Part shown: positions 49,117 to 57,569 of the stretch, piece by piece
Numbering within the stretch: the first letter of the stretch is position 1
How the letters are laid out: every line of letters begins with the position of its first letter
NCBI GenBank assembly: GCA_020853755.1
Contig: JADYYG010000062.1
Location: forward strand, 186,001 to 250,000
Length of the DNA: 64,000 nucleotides
Reading direction: 5' to 3'
From: Dehalococcoidia bacterium
Lineage (GTDB): Bacteria > Chloroflexota > Dehalococcoidia > Tepidiformales > Tepidiformaceae
Translations under genes and position numbers: made by a program
Notes under the pieces: model-generated
Told to the model about the DNA's origin: nothing
The model's database searches: none
Seen by the model: only the letters and a program-made list of their open reading frames with translations

Positions 49117-49329
49117 ATGTGCCGCAGTATCAAGAAGCTCCGCAATACCGAGGTCCCGGCGACGCCGGAAGAGATCCAGGCCGCCGCGCTCCAATTCGTG
49201 CGCAAGGTGAGCGGCTACCGCGTGCCCGCGAAGAAGAACGAGCAGGCGTTCGCTGACGCTGTCGAAGCCGTGACCTTCGCCACGGCAACGCTCCTCCAGC
49301 AGATGGACCACCCCGCGCAGGCGAAGTAA
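49117..49329 (+). CDS. DUF2277 family protein
   Basis: A 70-aa protein matching the whole of DUF2277: MCRSIKKLRNTEVPATPEEI, then AALQFVRKVSGY, and a C-terminal helix. The family is small and of unknown function, and the near-invariant MCRSIK start fixes the initiation codon. The open frame continues far upstream across the antisense PrpD gene, but that part is not coding. It sits between the PrpD operon and the flagellar promoter. Confidence 0.88.
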   Translation: MCRSIKKLRNTEVPATPEEIQAAALQFVRKVSGYRVPAKKNEQAFADAVEAVTFATATLLQQMDHPAQAK

Positions 49330-49390
49330 CGGCCTTCCCGGAAAGATCAGGGGTTTTCTCCCTGCCAACCCGGAACGTCCACCCGGAGAT

Positions 49391-49404
49391 AGGGGTTCGC
49401 CCAA
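49391..49404. promoter_or_regulatory. GGGGTT-n-CCC box upstream of flagellar operon
   Basis: AGGGGTTCGCCCAA, 37 bases before the -10. A second copy of GATCAGGGGTT starts at 49346. Matches the box before the second peptide-transport operon. Confidence 0.5.
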
Positions 49405-49427
49405 TGCGCCGGCCACGGGCCGCTGCC

Positions 49428-49433
49428 TAAAGT
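49428..49433 (+). promoter_or_regulatory. candidate -10 (TAAAGT) of the flagellar operon
   Basis: TAAAGT, 43 bases before ATG 49477. The leader holds a small hairpin (CCGGC-ACTC-GCCGG at 49442-49455) and a CAGGGGTGG ribosome binding site. Confidence 0.45.
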
Positions 49434-49476
49434 CGGGTGAGCCGGCACTCGCCGGAAACGCGCAGGGGTGGCATTC

Positions 49477-51036
49477 ATGGGTCCTGGTTCGCCGTTGGCT
49501 CCGTATCTCGACCGTTGGAACCAGTTGCCCCGTTCGCGGCAGGTTGTGCTCGGAGCGATCGGCGCGGCCACGCTCGTCGCGCTCTACTTCATCTTCATGG
49601 CTTCGAACTCGCCGAAGATGGTCGTGGCCTACAGCGGGCTCGCCCCGGAAGACAGCGCCGCCATCGCCGACCAGCTGGAGAGCGACGGCGTCCCCTACAA
49701 GATCGACGGCGGCGGTTCCGCTGTCTCCGTACCGGCGAACCAGGTGGCTGAAGTGCGCATCAAGCTCGCCGCTGCCGGGCTCCCAAAGGGCGGCTCTGTC
49801 GGGCTCGAAATCTTCGACAAGACGAACTTCGGGGCGACTGACTTCGTCCAGCAGGTGAACTACCGGCGCGGTCTCGAAGGCGAACTCGCGCGCTCGATCA
49901 ACACGCTCAACGGCGTGAAGGCCAGCCGCGTTCACATCGTCATCCCGGAAGAGGCGATCTTCACCGCCGACCAGAAGAAAGCCTCGGCCAGCGTCCTCCT
50001 TCAGCTGAAGCCCGGCGCGCACCTCAACGAAGACCAGGTGCGAGGCATCACCAACCTCGTCACGAACTCAGTCGAGGGCCTCGAACAGGGCGGCGTCACC
50101 ATCATCGACGAGACCGGGCACGTGTTGTTCGACGGCGCGACCTTCGACAACCCGTTCTCGACGGGCGGGACGGCCTCGCAGATGGGGTTGCAGCAGCAGT
50201 ACGAGGCCTCACTCCAGCAGGACGTGCAGTCGACGCTCGCGAAGATCGTCGGGCAGGGACGGAGCGCCGTGACCGTCCGGGCGACGCTGAACTTCGACAA
50301 AGTGACGGCCATCGAAGACAAGTTCGGCGCGCCAGATACGGCTGTGCCGCGCAGCAGCACCACCAGCACCGAGACGTTCAACGGTTCGAACCTCAACGTG
50401 GGCAACGTGCCCGGCACCGGCACGAACGGCGGCACCGGCGGCGGGACAAACACCACGGCCAACGGCAACAGCACCTATTCAAAGACTGAAACCACGGTGA
50501 ACAACGAGGTCAACAAGACCACTTCGACGACGGTGAAAGCACCCGGTTCGCTCCAGAAGCTGAGCGTGTCTGTCGTGCTCGACGAAAGCGTGACGGCCGC
50601 CCAGGAGGCGAGCATCACGAGCGCAGTCGCCGCCGCGGTGGGCCTCGACCAGGTGCGCGGCGACACCCTGAGCGTGACGCGCCTGCCGTTCGACCAGAGC
50701 GCGGTGCAGGACCTGCTCCCGGCGGCCAGCGACGGGTTGGGCGTCTACCTTTCCTACCTCAAGCTCCTGCTCCCGCTGCTGGCGGTCATCCTCGGGTTCG
50801 TCCTCGTGATGCTGCTCCTGCGGTCGTTGAGCAAGCGCCAACTGACGCTGCCGGCGCCGCACCAGGCTCCGATGTTGCAGGCGGCAGCGGCGTTCGCGGC
50901 ACTGCCAGCCGCCGAGGACATCCCGGCGCTGCAACCACAGGTTGACCCGCACGAAGAGCGCGTGATGCGCCTGGCCGACGCCAACCCGCGGGCCGTCGCC
51001 GACGTGGTTCAGACCTGGATGCGTGAAGAGGAATAG
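49477..51036 (+). CDS. fliF: flagellar MS-ring protein FliF
   Basis: 519 aa. FliF forms the membrane ring on which the flagellum is assembled. One N-terminal helix (about 23-42) is followed by ring-building motifs, including VAYSGLAPEDSAAIADQL, FDKTNFGATDFVQQVNYRRG, LEGELARSINTL and ASVLLQLKPG. A Gly/Thr/Asn-rich insertion (about 305-350) and a second helix (about 425-445) follow. The acidic C-terminal tail (AVADVVQTWMREEE) is the FliG-binding end. ATG 49477 is preferred over GTG 49468 because of spacing to the ribosome binding site. First gene of the cluster. Confidence 0.96.
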   Translation: MGPGSPLAPYLDRWNQLPRSRQVVLGAIGAATLVALYFIFMASNSPKMVVAYSGLAPEDSAAIADQLESDGVPYKIDGGGSAVSVPANQVAEVRIKLAAAGLPKGGSVGLEIFDKTNFGATDFVQQVNYRRGLEGELARSINTLNGVKASRVHIVIPEEAIFTADQKKASASVLLQLKPGAHLNEDQVRGITNLVTNSVEGLEQGGVTIIDETGHVLFDGATFDNPFSTGGTASQMGLQQQYEASLQQDVQSTLAKIVGQGRSAVTVRATLNFDKVTAIEDKFGAPDTAVPRSSTTSTETFNGSNLNVGNVPGTGTNGGTGGGTNTTANGNSTYSKTETTVNNEVNKTTSTTVKAPGSLQKLSVSVVLDESVTAAQEASITSAVAAAVGLDQVRGDTLSVTRLPFDQSAVQDLLPAASDGLGVYLSYLKLLLPLLAVILGFVLVMLLLRSLSKRQLTLPAPHQAPMLQAAAAFAALPAAEDIPALQPQVDPHEERVMRLADANPRAVADVVQTWMREEE

Positions 51037-51039
51037 GCG

Positions 51040-52062
51040 GTGGTGACGCGAGGCGAAGAGAAGCTCAAAGGCCGCAAGAAGGCCGCCGCTTTGCTCATCA
51101 CCCTGGGTAAGGAGCGTTCGGCCGAGATCCTGCGCCACATGAGCGACGAGGACATCGAGCGCCTCACCTGGGAGATCTCGGCGATGGGCGAGATCCGCCA
51201 TGACCAGCGCAAGGAAGTCATTGAGGACTTCGAAGAGTCCGCGGTGGCGCGGAACGTCATCTCGCTCGGCGGGCTGGAGTACGCCGAAGAACTGCTGCGT
51301 CTCGCCCTCGGCGAAGACAAGGCCACCGAGCTCATCGACCGGCTTTCGGCGACCTCGCCCACGGTGCCGTTTGGGTTCCTCCGCCATCTCAACGTCGCCC
51401 AGCTCGTCAACTTCCTTTCGAACGAACACCCCCAGACGATCGCGCTCCTCGCTTCGTTCCTGCAATCGGAAAAGGCGGCGCAGGTGCTCGCCGGGCTCGA
51501 ACCAGAGATGGCGGCCGACGTGGCCCAGCGCATCGCCCTGATGGACCGTGCGAACCCGGAGATCGTGAACGAAGTCGAATCGGTGCTGCGGCGCAAGCTA
51601 AGCGCCGTCCTCCAGCCTACACGCCAGTCGCAGAGCGTCGGCGGCATCGAAGTGCTGGTCAGCCTGCTCAAGCAGTCCAGCCAGATGACGGAGAAGACGA
51701 TCATCGAGGCGCTCGAAGACAACGAACCGGACCTCGCCGACCAGATCAAGAAGCGGATGTTCGTCTTCGAGAACATCGCCACGCTCGATGACCGCTCCAT
51801 CCAGCGCATCCTGCGCGAAGTGGAGGTGCGCGACCTCTCGCTCGCCCTGAAGGCGACACCGGACAACGTGAAGGACTGCATCCTCCGCAACATGTCCACG
51901 CGCGCCGCGCAGATGATGAAGGAGGACATGGACGCGAGCGGCCCGGTGCGCCTGCGCCAGGTGGAAGAAGCGCAGCAGCGGGTCGTCGAGATCATCCGCC
52001 GGCTGGACGAGGCCGAGGAGATCGTGATCTCCCGCGGAGGCGACGATGAGCTCGTCGGCTAG
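51040..52062 (+). CDS. fliG: flagellar motor switch protein FliG
   Basis: 340 aa. FliG couples the MS ring to the stator and sets rotation direction. The middle-domain EHPQTIA motif is present (NEHPQTIALLASFL), as is the C-terminal charged torque helix region (DLADQIKKRMFVFENIATLDDRSI). It starts with GTG 3 bp after the FliF stop and overlaps FliH by 17 bp. Length and domain order are normal. No anomalies seen. Confidence 0.96.
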   Translation: MVTRGEEKLKGRKKAAALLITLGKERSAEILRHMSDEDIERLTWEISAMGEIRHDQRKEVIEDFEESAVARNVISLGGLEYAEELLRLALGEDKATELIDRLSATSPTVPFGFLRHLNVAQLVNFLSNEHPQTIALLASFLQSEKAAQVLAGLEPEMAADVAQRIALMDRANPEIVNEVESVLRRKLSAVLQPTRQSQSVGGIEVLVSLLKQSSQMTEKTIIEALEDNEPDLADQIKKRMFVFENIATLDDRSIQRILREVEVRDLSLALKATPDNVKDCILRNMSTRAAQMMKEDMDASGPVRLRQVEEAQQRVVEIIRRLDEAEEIVISRGGDDELVG

Positions 52063-52744
52063 CCGCAGGATCCTCCGCGTGGAGCCGGCTGAGGACGTCT
52101 TTGTCCTCGGCGGTACACCGCGCGAATTCGCCCCCGAGACGGGCCCGCTTTCGACGGTGAGCGACCTCGTCGAAGGCGCGCGGCGGCGGGCCGAGCAGGT
52201 GCTCGCCCAGGCAGAGGCGAAGGCCGCCGAACTGGTCGCGGCGGCGCGCGCCGAAGCAGACGCGATTCGGGACACGGCACGCGCTGAAGGTTTCGCAGCC
52301 GGGCAGAGCGCCGGGCAGGGCAGCGCCGAAGGCGAAGTTGCTGAACTCGTGGCGCTCGTTCGGCAGGCAGCGGCAGAGGGCCTCGCCATCCGCAACGCGA
52401 TGATTGACGACGCAACGCCGGCCATGGCGAGCGCCATCGCCCTGGCGGCGCGCCGGGTGGTCGGCGCGGCCTACCAGGCCGACCCAACGCTGGTTGCCGA
52501 AGCCTGCGCCGAAGCCGTCCGGGCCGCCGCTGGCCAGCAGATCCTCTCTATCCGCGTGAACCCCAGCGCCCTCGACACCGTTCGCGCGGCGCTCGTCGAT
52601 GTCGCGGACTACGTCCGGCCGGATAGCGGCGTGTCGATCGGCGGCTGCATGGTGGACCTGCGAAACGGCGCCATCGACGCGACGCTCGATGCGCGCCTGG
52701 ACCTGGTCGAACTCGCCCTGCGCGCGGCCGGGGGTGACCGGTGA
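52046..52744 (+). CDS. fliH: flagellar assembly protein FliH
   Basis: 232 aa. FliH is the stator-like partner of the export ATPase FliI. The central region is a long Ala/Glu/Arg helix with Gly-repeat spacing (AEARAEADAIRDTAR-like; here AAARAEADAIRDTARAEG, then AAGQSAGQGSAEGE). A C-terminal FliH domain ends with DYVRPDSGVSIGGCMVDLRN, then DATLDARLDLV. The identity rests on position between fliG and fliI and on these features. The start is the ATG at 52046 inside the end of fliG; the stop overlaps fliI by 4 bp. Confidence 0.9.
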   Translation: MSSSASRRILRVEPAEDVFVLGGTPREFAPETGPLSTVSDLVEGARRRAEQVLAQAEAKAAELVAAARAEADAIRDTARAEGFAAGQSAGQGSAEGEVAELVALVRQAAAEGLAIRNAMIDDATPAMASAIALAARRVVGAAYQADPTLVAEACAEAVRAAAGQQILSIRVNPSALDTVRAALVDVADYVRPDSGVSIGGCMVDLRNGAIDATLDARLDLVELALRAAGGDR

Positions 52745-54123
52745 GCGCGGCCGTTCTGCAACTCGTGGAAGCGGCGGCATCAGCTGCGGTACACCGCCGC
52801 ACCGGCACGGTGATGCACACCTCTGGCGAGATGGCGACGGCGCACGGGATCAACCTCCAGCCGCGCGAACTTGCCTTCATCGAAGACCCGGCCGGGCGGC
52901 CGCTCGCCGCCGAATGCGCGGCCTCGTCAGGCGGCGAAACCTACCTCGCAATGCTCGACCGCGGCACGGTGGTCGCGGGCGCGCGCGTGATGGCCGCCGG
53001 GCGCCCGCCGTCGGCGCCGGTGGGCCGCAGCCTGCTCGGGCGCGTGCTCGACGGTCTCGGCCGGCCGATGGACGGCGGCGACAATCCCTCCGGCGTGCGC
53101 TGGGTTTCCACCCACGCGGAGCCGCCGCACCCGCTCGAACGTGAACCGATCAGCGAACCCCTGCCAACCGGCGTCCGCGCCATCGACGGCTTCCTGACGC
53201 TCGGCAAGGGACAGCGCGTCGGCATCTTCGCCGGTTCCGGCGTCGGAAAGAGCACGCTCCTCGGTATGCTCGCGCGGGGCACAGAAGCGGACATCACGGT
53301 CATCGCCCTCATCGGTGAGCGCGGCCGCGAAGTGCGCGACTTCATCGAGCACGACCTTGGCCTCGACGCCCTCAAGCGGTGCGTCGTCGTCGCTTCGACC
53401 GGCGACAACCCGGCGGCAATGCGCATCTGTGCGGCCCGAACGGCGACCGCCATCGCAGAGGCCTACCGGGCCGAGGGCAACGACGTCCTCCTCCTGTTCG
53501 ACAGCCTGACGCGCGTGGCCATGGCCCAGCGCGAAATCGGCCTGGCCGCCGGCGAGCCGCCGACAACCAAGGGCTACCCGCCGTCGGTGTTCAGCATGCT
53601 CCCCCACCTGATGGAGCGAACCGGCCCCGCCGGCGACGGCAGTATCACCGCCATCTACACCGTCCTCGTCGATGGCGAAGACATGGACGAGCCGATAGCG
53701 GACCTCGCCCGGGCGACGCTCGACGGGCACATCGTGCTCAAGCGGACGCTCGCCAGCGCTGGGCACTACCCGCCGATCGACGTGCTCGGCAGCGTTTCAC
53801 GGTTGATGGAGCGCGTGGCCGAACCCGCGCACAAAGAGGCTGCGCGGACCCTGCGCGGACTGCTGGCCAGCTACGCCGGCGCGCGCGACCTCATCTCCAT
53901 CGGGGCGTACGTCCGCGGGAGCGACCCACTGGTCGACCAGGCGATTGACCTGACCCCGGCCGTGAACACCTTCCTGCGCCAGCGCGCGAACGAAATCACG
54001 CCCTTCGAAGACGCGACTGCCGCGCTGACTGCCATCGACCCCGCATTCGAACCCGCACCCGAGGTGGAGGTTGCCTATGACGTTGACGCCACAGCGGTTA
54101 CGCCGGCTGGTGAAGCAGCGTGA
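52741..54123 (+). CDS. fliI: flagellar export ATPase FliI
   Basis: 460 aa. FliI is the type III secretion ATPase that unfolds and delivers export substrates. Walker A is AGSGVGKS (Lys170), followed by IALIGERGREVRDFIE, Walker B LLLFDSLTRVAMAQREIG, and GEPPTTKGYPPSVFSMLP. These residues are specific for the flagellar/T3SS class rather than the F1 class. The GTG start overlaps FliH by 4 bp. The C-terminal end overlaps fliJ. Confidence 0.97.
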   Translation: MSAAVLQLVEAAASAAVHRRTGTVMHTSGEMATAHGINLQPRELAFIEDPAGRPLAAECAASSGGETYLAMLDRGTVVAGARVMAAGRPPSAPVGRSLLGRVLDGLGRPMDGGDNPSGVRWVSTHAEPPHPLEREPISEPLPTGVRAIDGFLTLGKGQRVGIFAGSGVGKSTLLGMLARGTEADITVIALIGERGREVRDFIEHDLGLDALKRCVVVASTGDNPAAMRICAARTATAIAEAYRAEGNDVLLLFDSLTRVAMAQREIGLAAGEPPTTKGYPPSVFSMLPHLMERTGPAGDGSITAIYTVLVDGEDMDEPIADLARATLDGHIVLKRTLASAGHYPPIDVLGSVSRLMERVAEPAHKEAARTLRGLLASYAGARDLISIGAYVRGSDPLVDQAIDLTPAVNTFLRQRANEITPFEDATAALTAIDPAFEPAPEVEVAYDVDATAVTPAGEAA

Positions 54124-54529
54124 GCGCCTCGAAAAGCTGCAGGAAGGCGAACTGGCGGAAGCCCTCCGGCTCTACCGCCGACGCGAAGACGCGCTCAACG
54201 AATCGAAGGCGAACCGGGAGGCGCTCCTTGATGGCCCGTCCGCCGGGGGTGCGGTTGACCTCGCGGACCTCCTCGCCGCGGGCGAGTACCTCCGCCGCGT
54301 CGACCGCGAAATCGTCGCTCGCGGAGCTGCGCTGCAGCATTCGGCCAACGACGTGGAGGAGGAGCGGGCCGAACTCATGGTCCGCCGCCGCGACCGGAAG
54401 GCCATGGAGGCGCTGCTGGACAAGCGCCTCGAAGAGGAGCGAATCGAACGCGCCCGCGCCGAATTGCGGCTCATCGACGAGCTGGCAACGACGCGCTGGC
54501 GCCCGGCAAAGCCAGGAGGACAACCATGA
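54077..54529 (+). CDS. fliJ: flagellar export chaperone FliJ
   Basis: 150 aa, almost wholly a charged coiled coil (QRLRRLVKQRERLEKLQEGE, AELMVRRRDRKAMEALLDKR), as expected of FliJ, which sits in the centre of the FliI hexamer. ATG 54077 has GGAGG 6 bases upstream and starts 47 bp inside fliI. TTG 54071 is an alternative frame start but has poorer spacing. The stop overlaps flgB by 4 bp. FliJ is poorly conserved, so the call rests partly on position. Confidence 0.87.
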   Translation: MTLTPQRLRRLVKQRERLEKLQEGELAEALRLYRRREDALNESKANREALLDGPSAGGAVDLADLLAAGEYLRRVDREIVARGAALQHSANDVEEERAELMVRRRDRKAMEALLDKRLEEERIERARAELRLIDELATTRWRPAKPGGQP

Positions 54530-54921
54530 ACCCTATCGGTGACCGCGGACTTGCGACGGTGACCGGCTGGCTGGAGGGCCTTTCGCGGCGCTCGCAGGCC
54601 ACCTCGAACAACATCGCCAATATCGACACGCCCGGCTACGTGCGCCAGGAGGTCAACTTCGAGACCGAACTGCAGCGCCAGTTCGGCCGGGGCAGCGTCG
54701 AGATGGCCGCGACCGACGCGCGGCACTACACCGCCGGCGGCCGCCAGCGCGACGCACTCGGCCTCGACCCGCAGCAGTTGCTGACCTCGAGCCGGATGGA
54801 CGGCAACAGCGTCGACATCGACCAGGAGATGGTGCTGCTGACCGAGACGCAGATGCGCTACCAGGCCGCTTCGCAGGTGCTGAGCAAGAAGCTCGGCATC
54901 ATCCGCACCGTCATCCAGTAA
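54526..54921 (+). CDS. flgB: flagellar proximal rod protein FlgB
   Basis: 131 aa, within the usual range. The N-terminal rod/hook motif is SNNIANIDTPGYVRQEVNF, and the C-terminal half has VDIDQEMVLLTETQMRYQAA, both typical of FlgB. FlgB with FlgC forms the proximal rod that spans the cell wall. The position after fliJ rather than before fliE-fliF is unusual compared with most operons. The ATG overlaps the fliJ stop by 4 bp. Confidence 0.93.
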   Translation: MNPIGDRGLATVTGWLEGLSRRSQATSNNIANIDTPGYVRQEVNFETELQRQFGRGSVEMAATDARHYTAGGRQRDALGLDPQQLLTSSRMDGNSVDIDQEMVLLTETQMRYQAASQVLSKKLGIIRTVIQ

Positions 54922-54947
54922 CCGGCCCGCCGGAAGGGAGGCTCAGC

Positions 54948-55394
54948 ATGGGACTCATCCGCTCAATCGCGAACACAGCCTCGGGGCTTGCCGCCCAGCG
55001 CGTCCGCATGGACGTCGTCAGCTCGAACGTGGCGAATATCGACACAACACGGACGCCGGAAGGGGGGCCGTACATCCGCAAGGTTGTGCGCTTCTCCTCG
55101 GGCGACCCGGCGTTGCCGTTTTCGAACGTGGCGCGGAAGTTCATGGGCGGCGGGAGCACCGGTGTGGTCCTCACCCAGGTGGGGCAGGACACGGATACGC
55201 CGACCCGCTTCGTCTCGGACCCTTCGAACCCTGACGCCGACCCGGAGACGGGCCTCCTCGAGATGCCGAACGTCGACCTCGTGCAGGAAATGACCGACCT
55301 GACCTCGGCGAACCGCTCGTACCAGGCGAACGTGACCGTACTGAACGCCGTGAAGCAGATGGCGCTCCGGGCGCTCGACATCACTAGCAGATAG
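54948..55394 (+). CDS. flgC: flagellar proximal rod protein FlgC
   Basis: 148 aa. Rod-protein N-terminus SIANTASGLAAQRVRMDVVS with SNVANIDTTRTPEGGPYIRK, and the C-terminal MPNVDLVQEMTDLTSANRSY motif of FlgC. ATG 54948 has a GGAGG ribosome binding site. It forms the rod with FlgB and is followed by FliE, which links the rod to the MS ring. Confidence 0.95.
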   Translation: MGLIRSIANTASGLAAQRVRMDVVSSNVANIDTTRTPEGGPYIRKVVRFSSGDPALPFSNVARKFMGGGSTGVVLTQVGQDTDTPTRFVSDPSNPDADPETGLLEMPNVDLVQEMTDLTSANRSYQANVTVLNAVKQMALRALDITSR

Positions 55395-55443
55395 ACGACT
55401 AGGGGTTTTGGCGCGCCATGACTGGTGCGCCGCGGAGGTTGGC

Positions 55444-55734
55444 ATGGAGATCGGACCGATTCAGGGCGTTGGCGCCGTTGCACAGACTGGAGCGAGCGCT
55501 GCAGCCCGCCCGGCTGCCGGCTTCGCGGATCTGCTTGGCAAGGCCGTGGGCCAGCTCCAGGCGGTGACCGACAACGCCGACAGCAAGGTCGCGGCGCTGG
55601 CTTCGGGCCAGGACGTGGACCTGCACGAGGTCATGCTCGCTGTCGAAACGGAGAGCCTGGCGATGAGCCTGGCGACCACCGTCCGCAACAAGGCCGTCGA
55701 GGCCTACCAGGAAGTCTTCAGGATGCAGATGTAA
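55444..55734 (+). CDS. fliE: flagellar hook-basal body protein FliE
   Basis: 96 aa. FliE forms the junction between FliF and the rod. The second half has the conserved pattern DVDLHEVMLAVETESLAMSL and ends VRNKAVEAYQEVFRMQM. ATG 55444 has GCGGAGG 5 bases upstream; earlier in-frame starts are rejected. The stop overlaps the fliK start as TAATG. Confidence 0.94.
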   Translation: MEIGPIQGVGAVAQTGASAAARPAAGFADLLGKAVGQLQAVTDNADSKVAALASGQDVDLHEVMLAVETESLAMSLATTVRNKAVEAYQEVFRMQM

Positions 55735-57011
55735 TGGGACTGGTCCTCCTGGCTCCGACCGAACCAATGCTGGCCCCGGCCGGGACCGAAACACCGGCGT
55801 CGCCCGCACAAACCGCTGCAGCGACGGGCGGGCTGTTCGCCAGCCTGCTCGCCTCGCTTGGTGGGGCGCTCGAAGGCGGGAATCCTGCACCTGCGCCTGC
55901 CAGCGCCAGCGAAACCACTGCCATACCGCTGCCCGCCATCGCCCCAGAGGCGAAGGACGGGACCGAGGACGGCAACACCGCCGCCCTCGCCCTCGCGGCT
56001 CTCGCCCTCGCGGCGCCGATGATGCTGCCGGCAACTCAGCAGGCGCAGTCAGCTGAGAGCACGGCCGCCGGGCAGCCGGCAATGGTGACCCAGCAGGTGA
56101 CGGGACTTCCCGCGATGGGTGACCCTGCCGACCTGGACAAGGCCGTCGCCGAAGCGCCCAGCGGCCCATCAGCGGCACCCTCCAGCGAGCTGCCGCCGGC
56201 CGAGGCTTCGAACCAGCCGGCTGCCGACGCCTCGATCACACCAGTTGCGGCAGTCGAGACGGCCGTGCCAGCGGCGAAACCGCCTGCGCGGGACGCGAAC
56301 CCTCACGGCGACGCGCCGCCAACCGAGGCGCAGGCAGCCGAAGCCGTCGCAATCGAAAGCGTGGTCCGCCCCGTCGGGAACGCTGAAACCAGCACCGCTG
56401 AAGACGGCGGAAACGCGGACGCCCGCACACGCCACCACGACGCAGCACCGCTCTCGCGCGTTGCCGCGAGTGCGCCGGCTTCGACCGCGCCAGCAGCCGT
56501 GCAGCCTGCGCCGGCCGCACCGGTGGACGCGACGGCAGCCCCGGCGGAAGCAACTGCGAGCGCGCCGGCGCAGGCAGTGGAGACGCCTCCGCAGGTGGAG
56601 CACGTTGCCCGTGCGGTTATCGAACGCGTCGAGCACGGCGGCGGCGAAGCCCGCATCCACCTCGACCCGGCCGGCCTCGGCGAGGTCACGATCCGCGTCC
56701 ACACCCAGGGCGAACGCGTCCACGTCGACATCCAGGCCCAGCGTCACGAAGCGGCGCAGCTGCTGCGTGACCACACACAGGACCTGTCGTCGCTGCTCGG
56801 GGACCGCGGCCTGAACCTGGCCGATGTAAACGTTGGCCTCGGGCGCGGCCAGGCCGGCGAGCAGTGGGCCGAACAGCAGTCCCAGCGGAACCGCCCGGCC
56901 GCGGGCGAATTCGCCAGCATCTTCGGTGCGGACCAGCCGTCCAGCAGCCACACCCACAACCGCCTGCGCGCCGCCTACAACCCTGACGGCGCCGTGGTCT
57001 ACCGGGTCTAG
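55734..57011 (+). CDS. fliK: flagellar hook-length control protein FliK
   Basis: 425 aa. The first 270 residues are an Ala/Pro-rich, low-complexity stretch, as expected of the secreted ruler region. The C-terminal Flg_hook domain (about 280-380) contains GGGEARIHLDPAGLGEVTIR and RDHTQDLSSLLGDRGLNLAD, which is diagnostic. FliK measures hook length and switches export specificity. The start ATG shares a base with the fliE stop. The compositional bias is normal for FliK and not a sign of transfer. Confidence 0.93.
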   Translation: MGLVLLAPTEPMLAPAGTETPASPAQTAAATGGLFASLLASLGGALEGGNPAPAPASASETTAIPLPAIAPEAKDGTEDGNTAALALAALALAAPMMLPATQQAQSAESTAAGQPAMVTQQVTGLPAMGDPADLDKAVAEAPSGPSAAPSSELPPAEASNQPAADASITPVAAVETAVPAAKPPARDANPHGDAPPTEAQAAEAVAIESVVRPVGNAETSTAEDGGNADARTRHHDAAPLSRVAASAPASTAPAAVQPAPAAPVDATAAPAEATASAPAQAVETPPQVEHVARAVIERVEHGGGEARIHLDPAGLGEVTIRVHTQGERVHVDIQAQRHEAAQLLRDHTQDLSSLLGDRGLNLADVNVGLGRGQAGEQWAEQQSQRNRPAAGEFASIFGADQPSSSHTHNRLRAAYNPDGAVVYRV

Positions 57012-57020
57012 GAGCACGCC

Positions 57021-57569
57021 ATGACTTCGCCCATCGACGCCATCACCGCGCTCCAGAACACGACCATGAGCGACCAGAAGCAGAAGGCCAGCAACGGCCT
57101 CGGCCAGGTCGACTTCATGAAGCTGATCATCGCCCAGATGCGGAACCAGAACCCCCTCGAACCGCAGAAGGACTCGGACTTCATGGCCCAGATGGCCCAG
57201 TTCGAAGCGCTCAACCAGATGAAGGTCGTGGCCGACGGCATGAAGGTGCTGCAGGGCGTCCAGGAACTCAACAGCGCCGCCGGGATGCTCGGCAAGACCA
57301 TCACCGGCAAGCAGGTCGACGCCATCGGCGTGACCCGCGACCTCGTTGGGCGGGACCTCTACGGGCGTCCCTTCGCCCGCCTGACGAGCATGGAGAAGGC
57401 AGCCGTGAACAAGGACGAGCGCGTCGTCGCGGCCGCCGCCGACCTGCCGAACGCGGGCAACGAAGTCACCGGCGTGGTCGAACGGGTGGTCACCGACGAG
57501 AAGGGCATCCCCATGCTCCTGGTGGGCGACAAGGTCATCGACCTGTTCACCATCTCGGAGGTGCAGTGA
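57021..57569 (+). CDS. flgD: flagellar hook capping protein FlgD
   Basis: 182 aa. FlgD caps the growing hook. The conserved N-terminal segment is GQVDFMKLIIAQMRNQNPLE, followed by DSDFMAQMAQFEALNQM. The C-terminal half is short and lacks the full Tudor/Fn3-like part seen in longer homologues, which is common in Gram-positive-type FlgD. ATG 57021 has an AGGAG site. It overlaps the next small gene by 4 bp. Confidence 0.94.
   Translation: MTSPIDAITALQNTTMSDQKQKASNGLGQVDFMKLIIAQMRNQNPLEPQKDSDFMAQMAQFEALNQMKVVADGMKVLQGVQELNSAAGMLGKTITGKQVDAIGVTRDLVGRDLYGRPFARLTSMEKAAVNKDERVVAAAADLPNAGNEVTGVVERVVTDEKGIPMLLVGDKVIDLFTISEVQ

Noticed and set aside
49428-49458. Sigma-28-like promoter TAAAG ... GCCGGAAA before fliF
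   Set aside because: The two parts are about 19 bases apart instead of about 15, and the -10 core differs from GCCGATAA; a standard -10 reading of TAAAGT is simpler.
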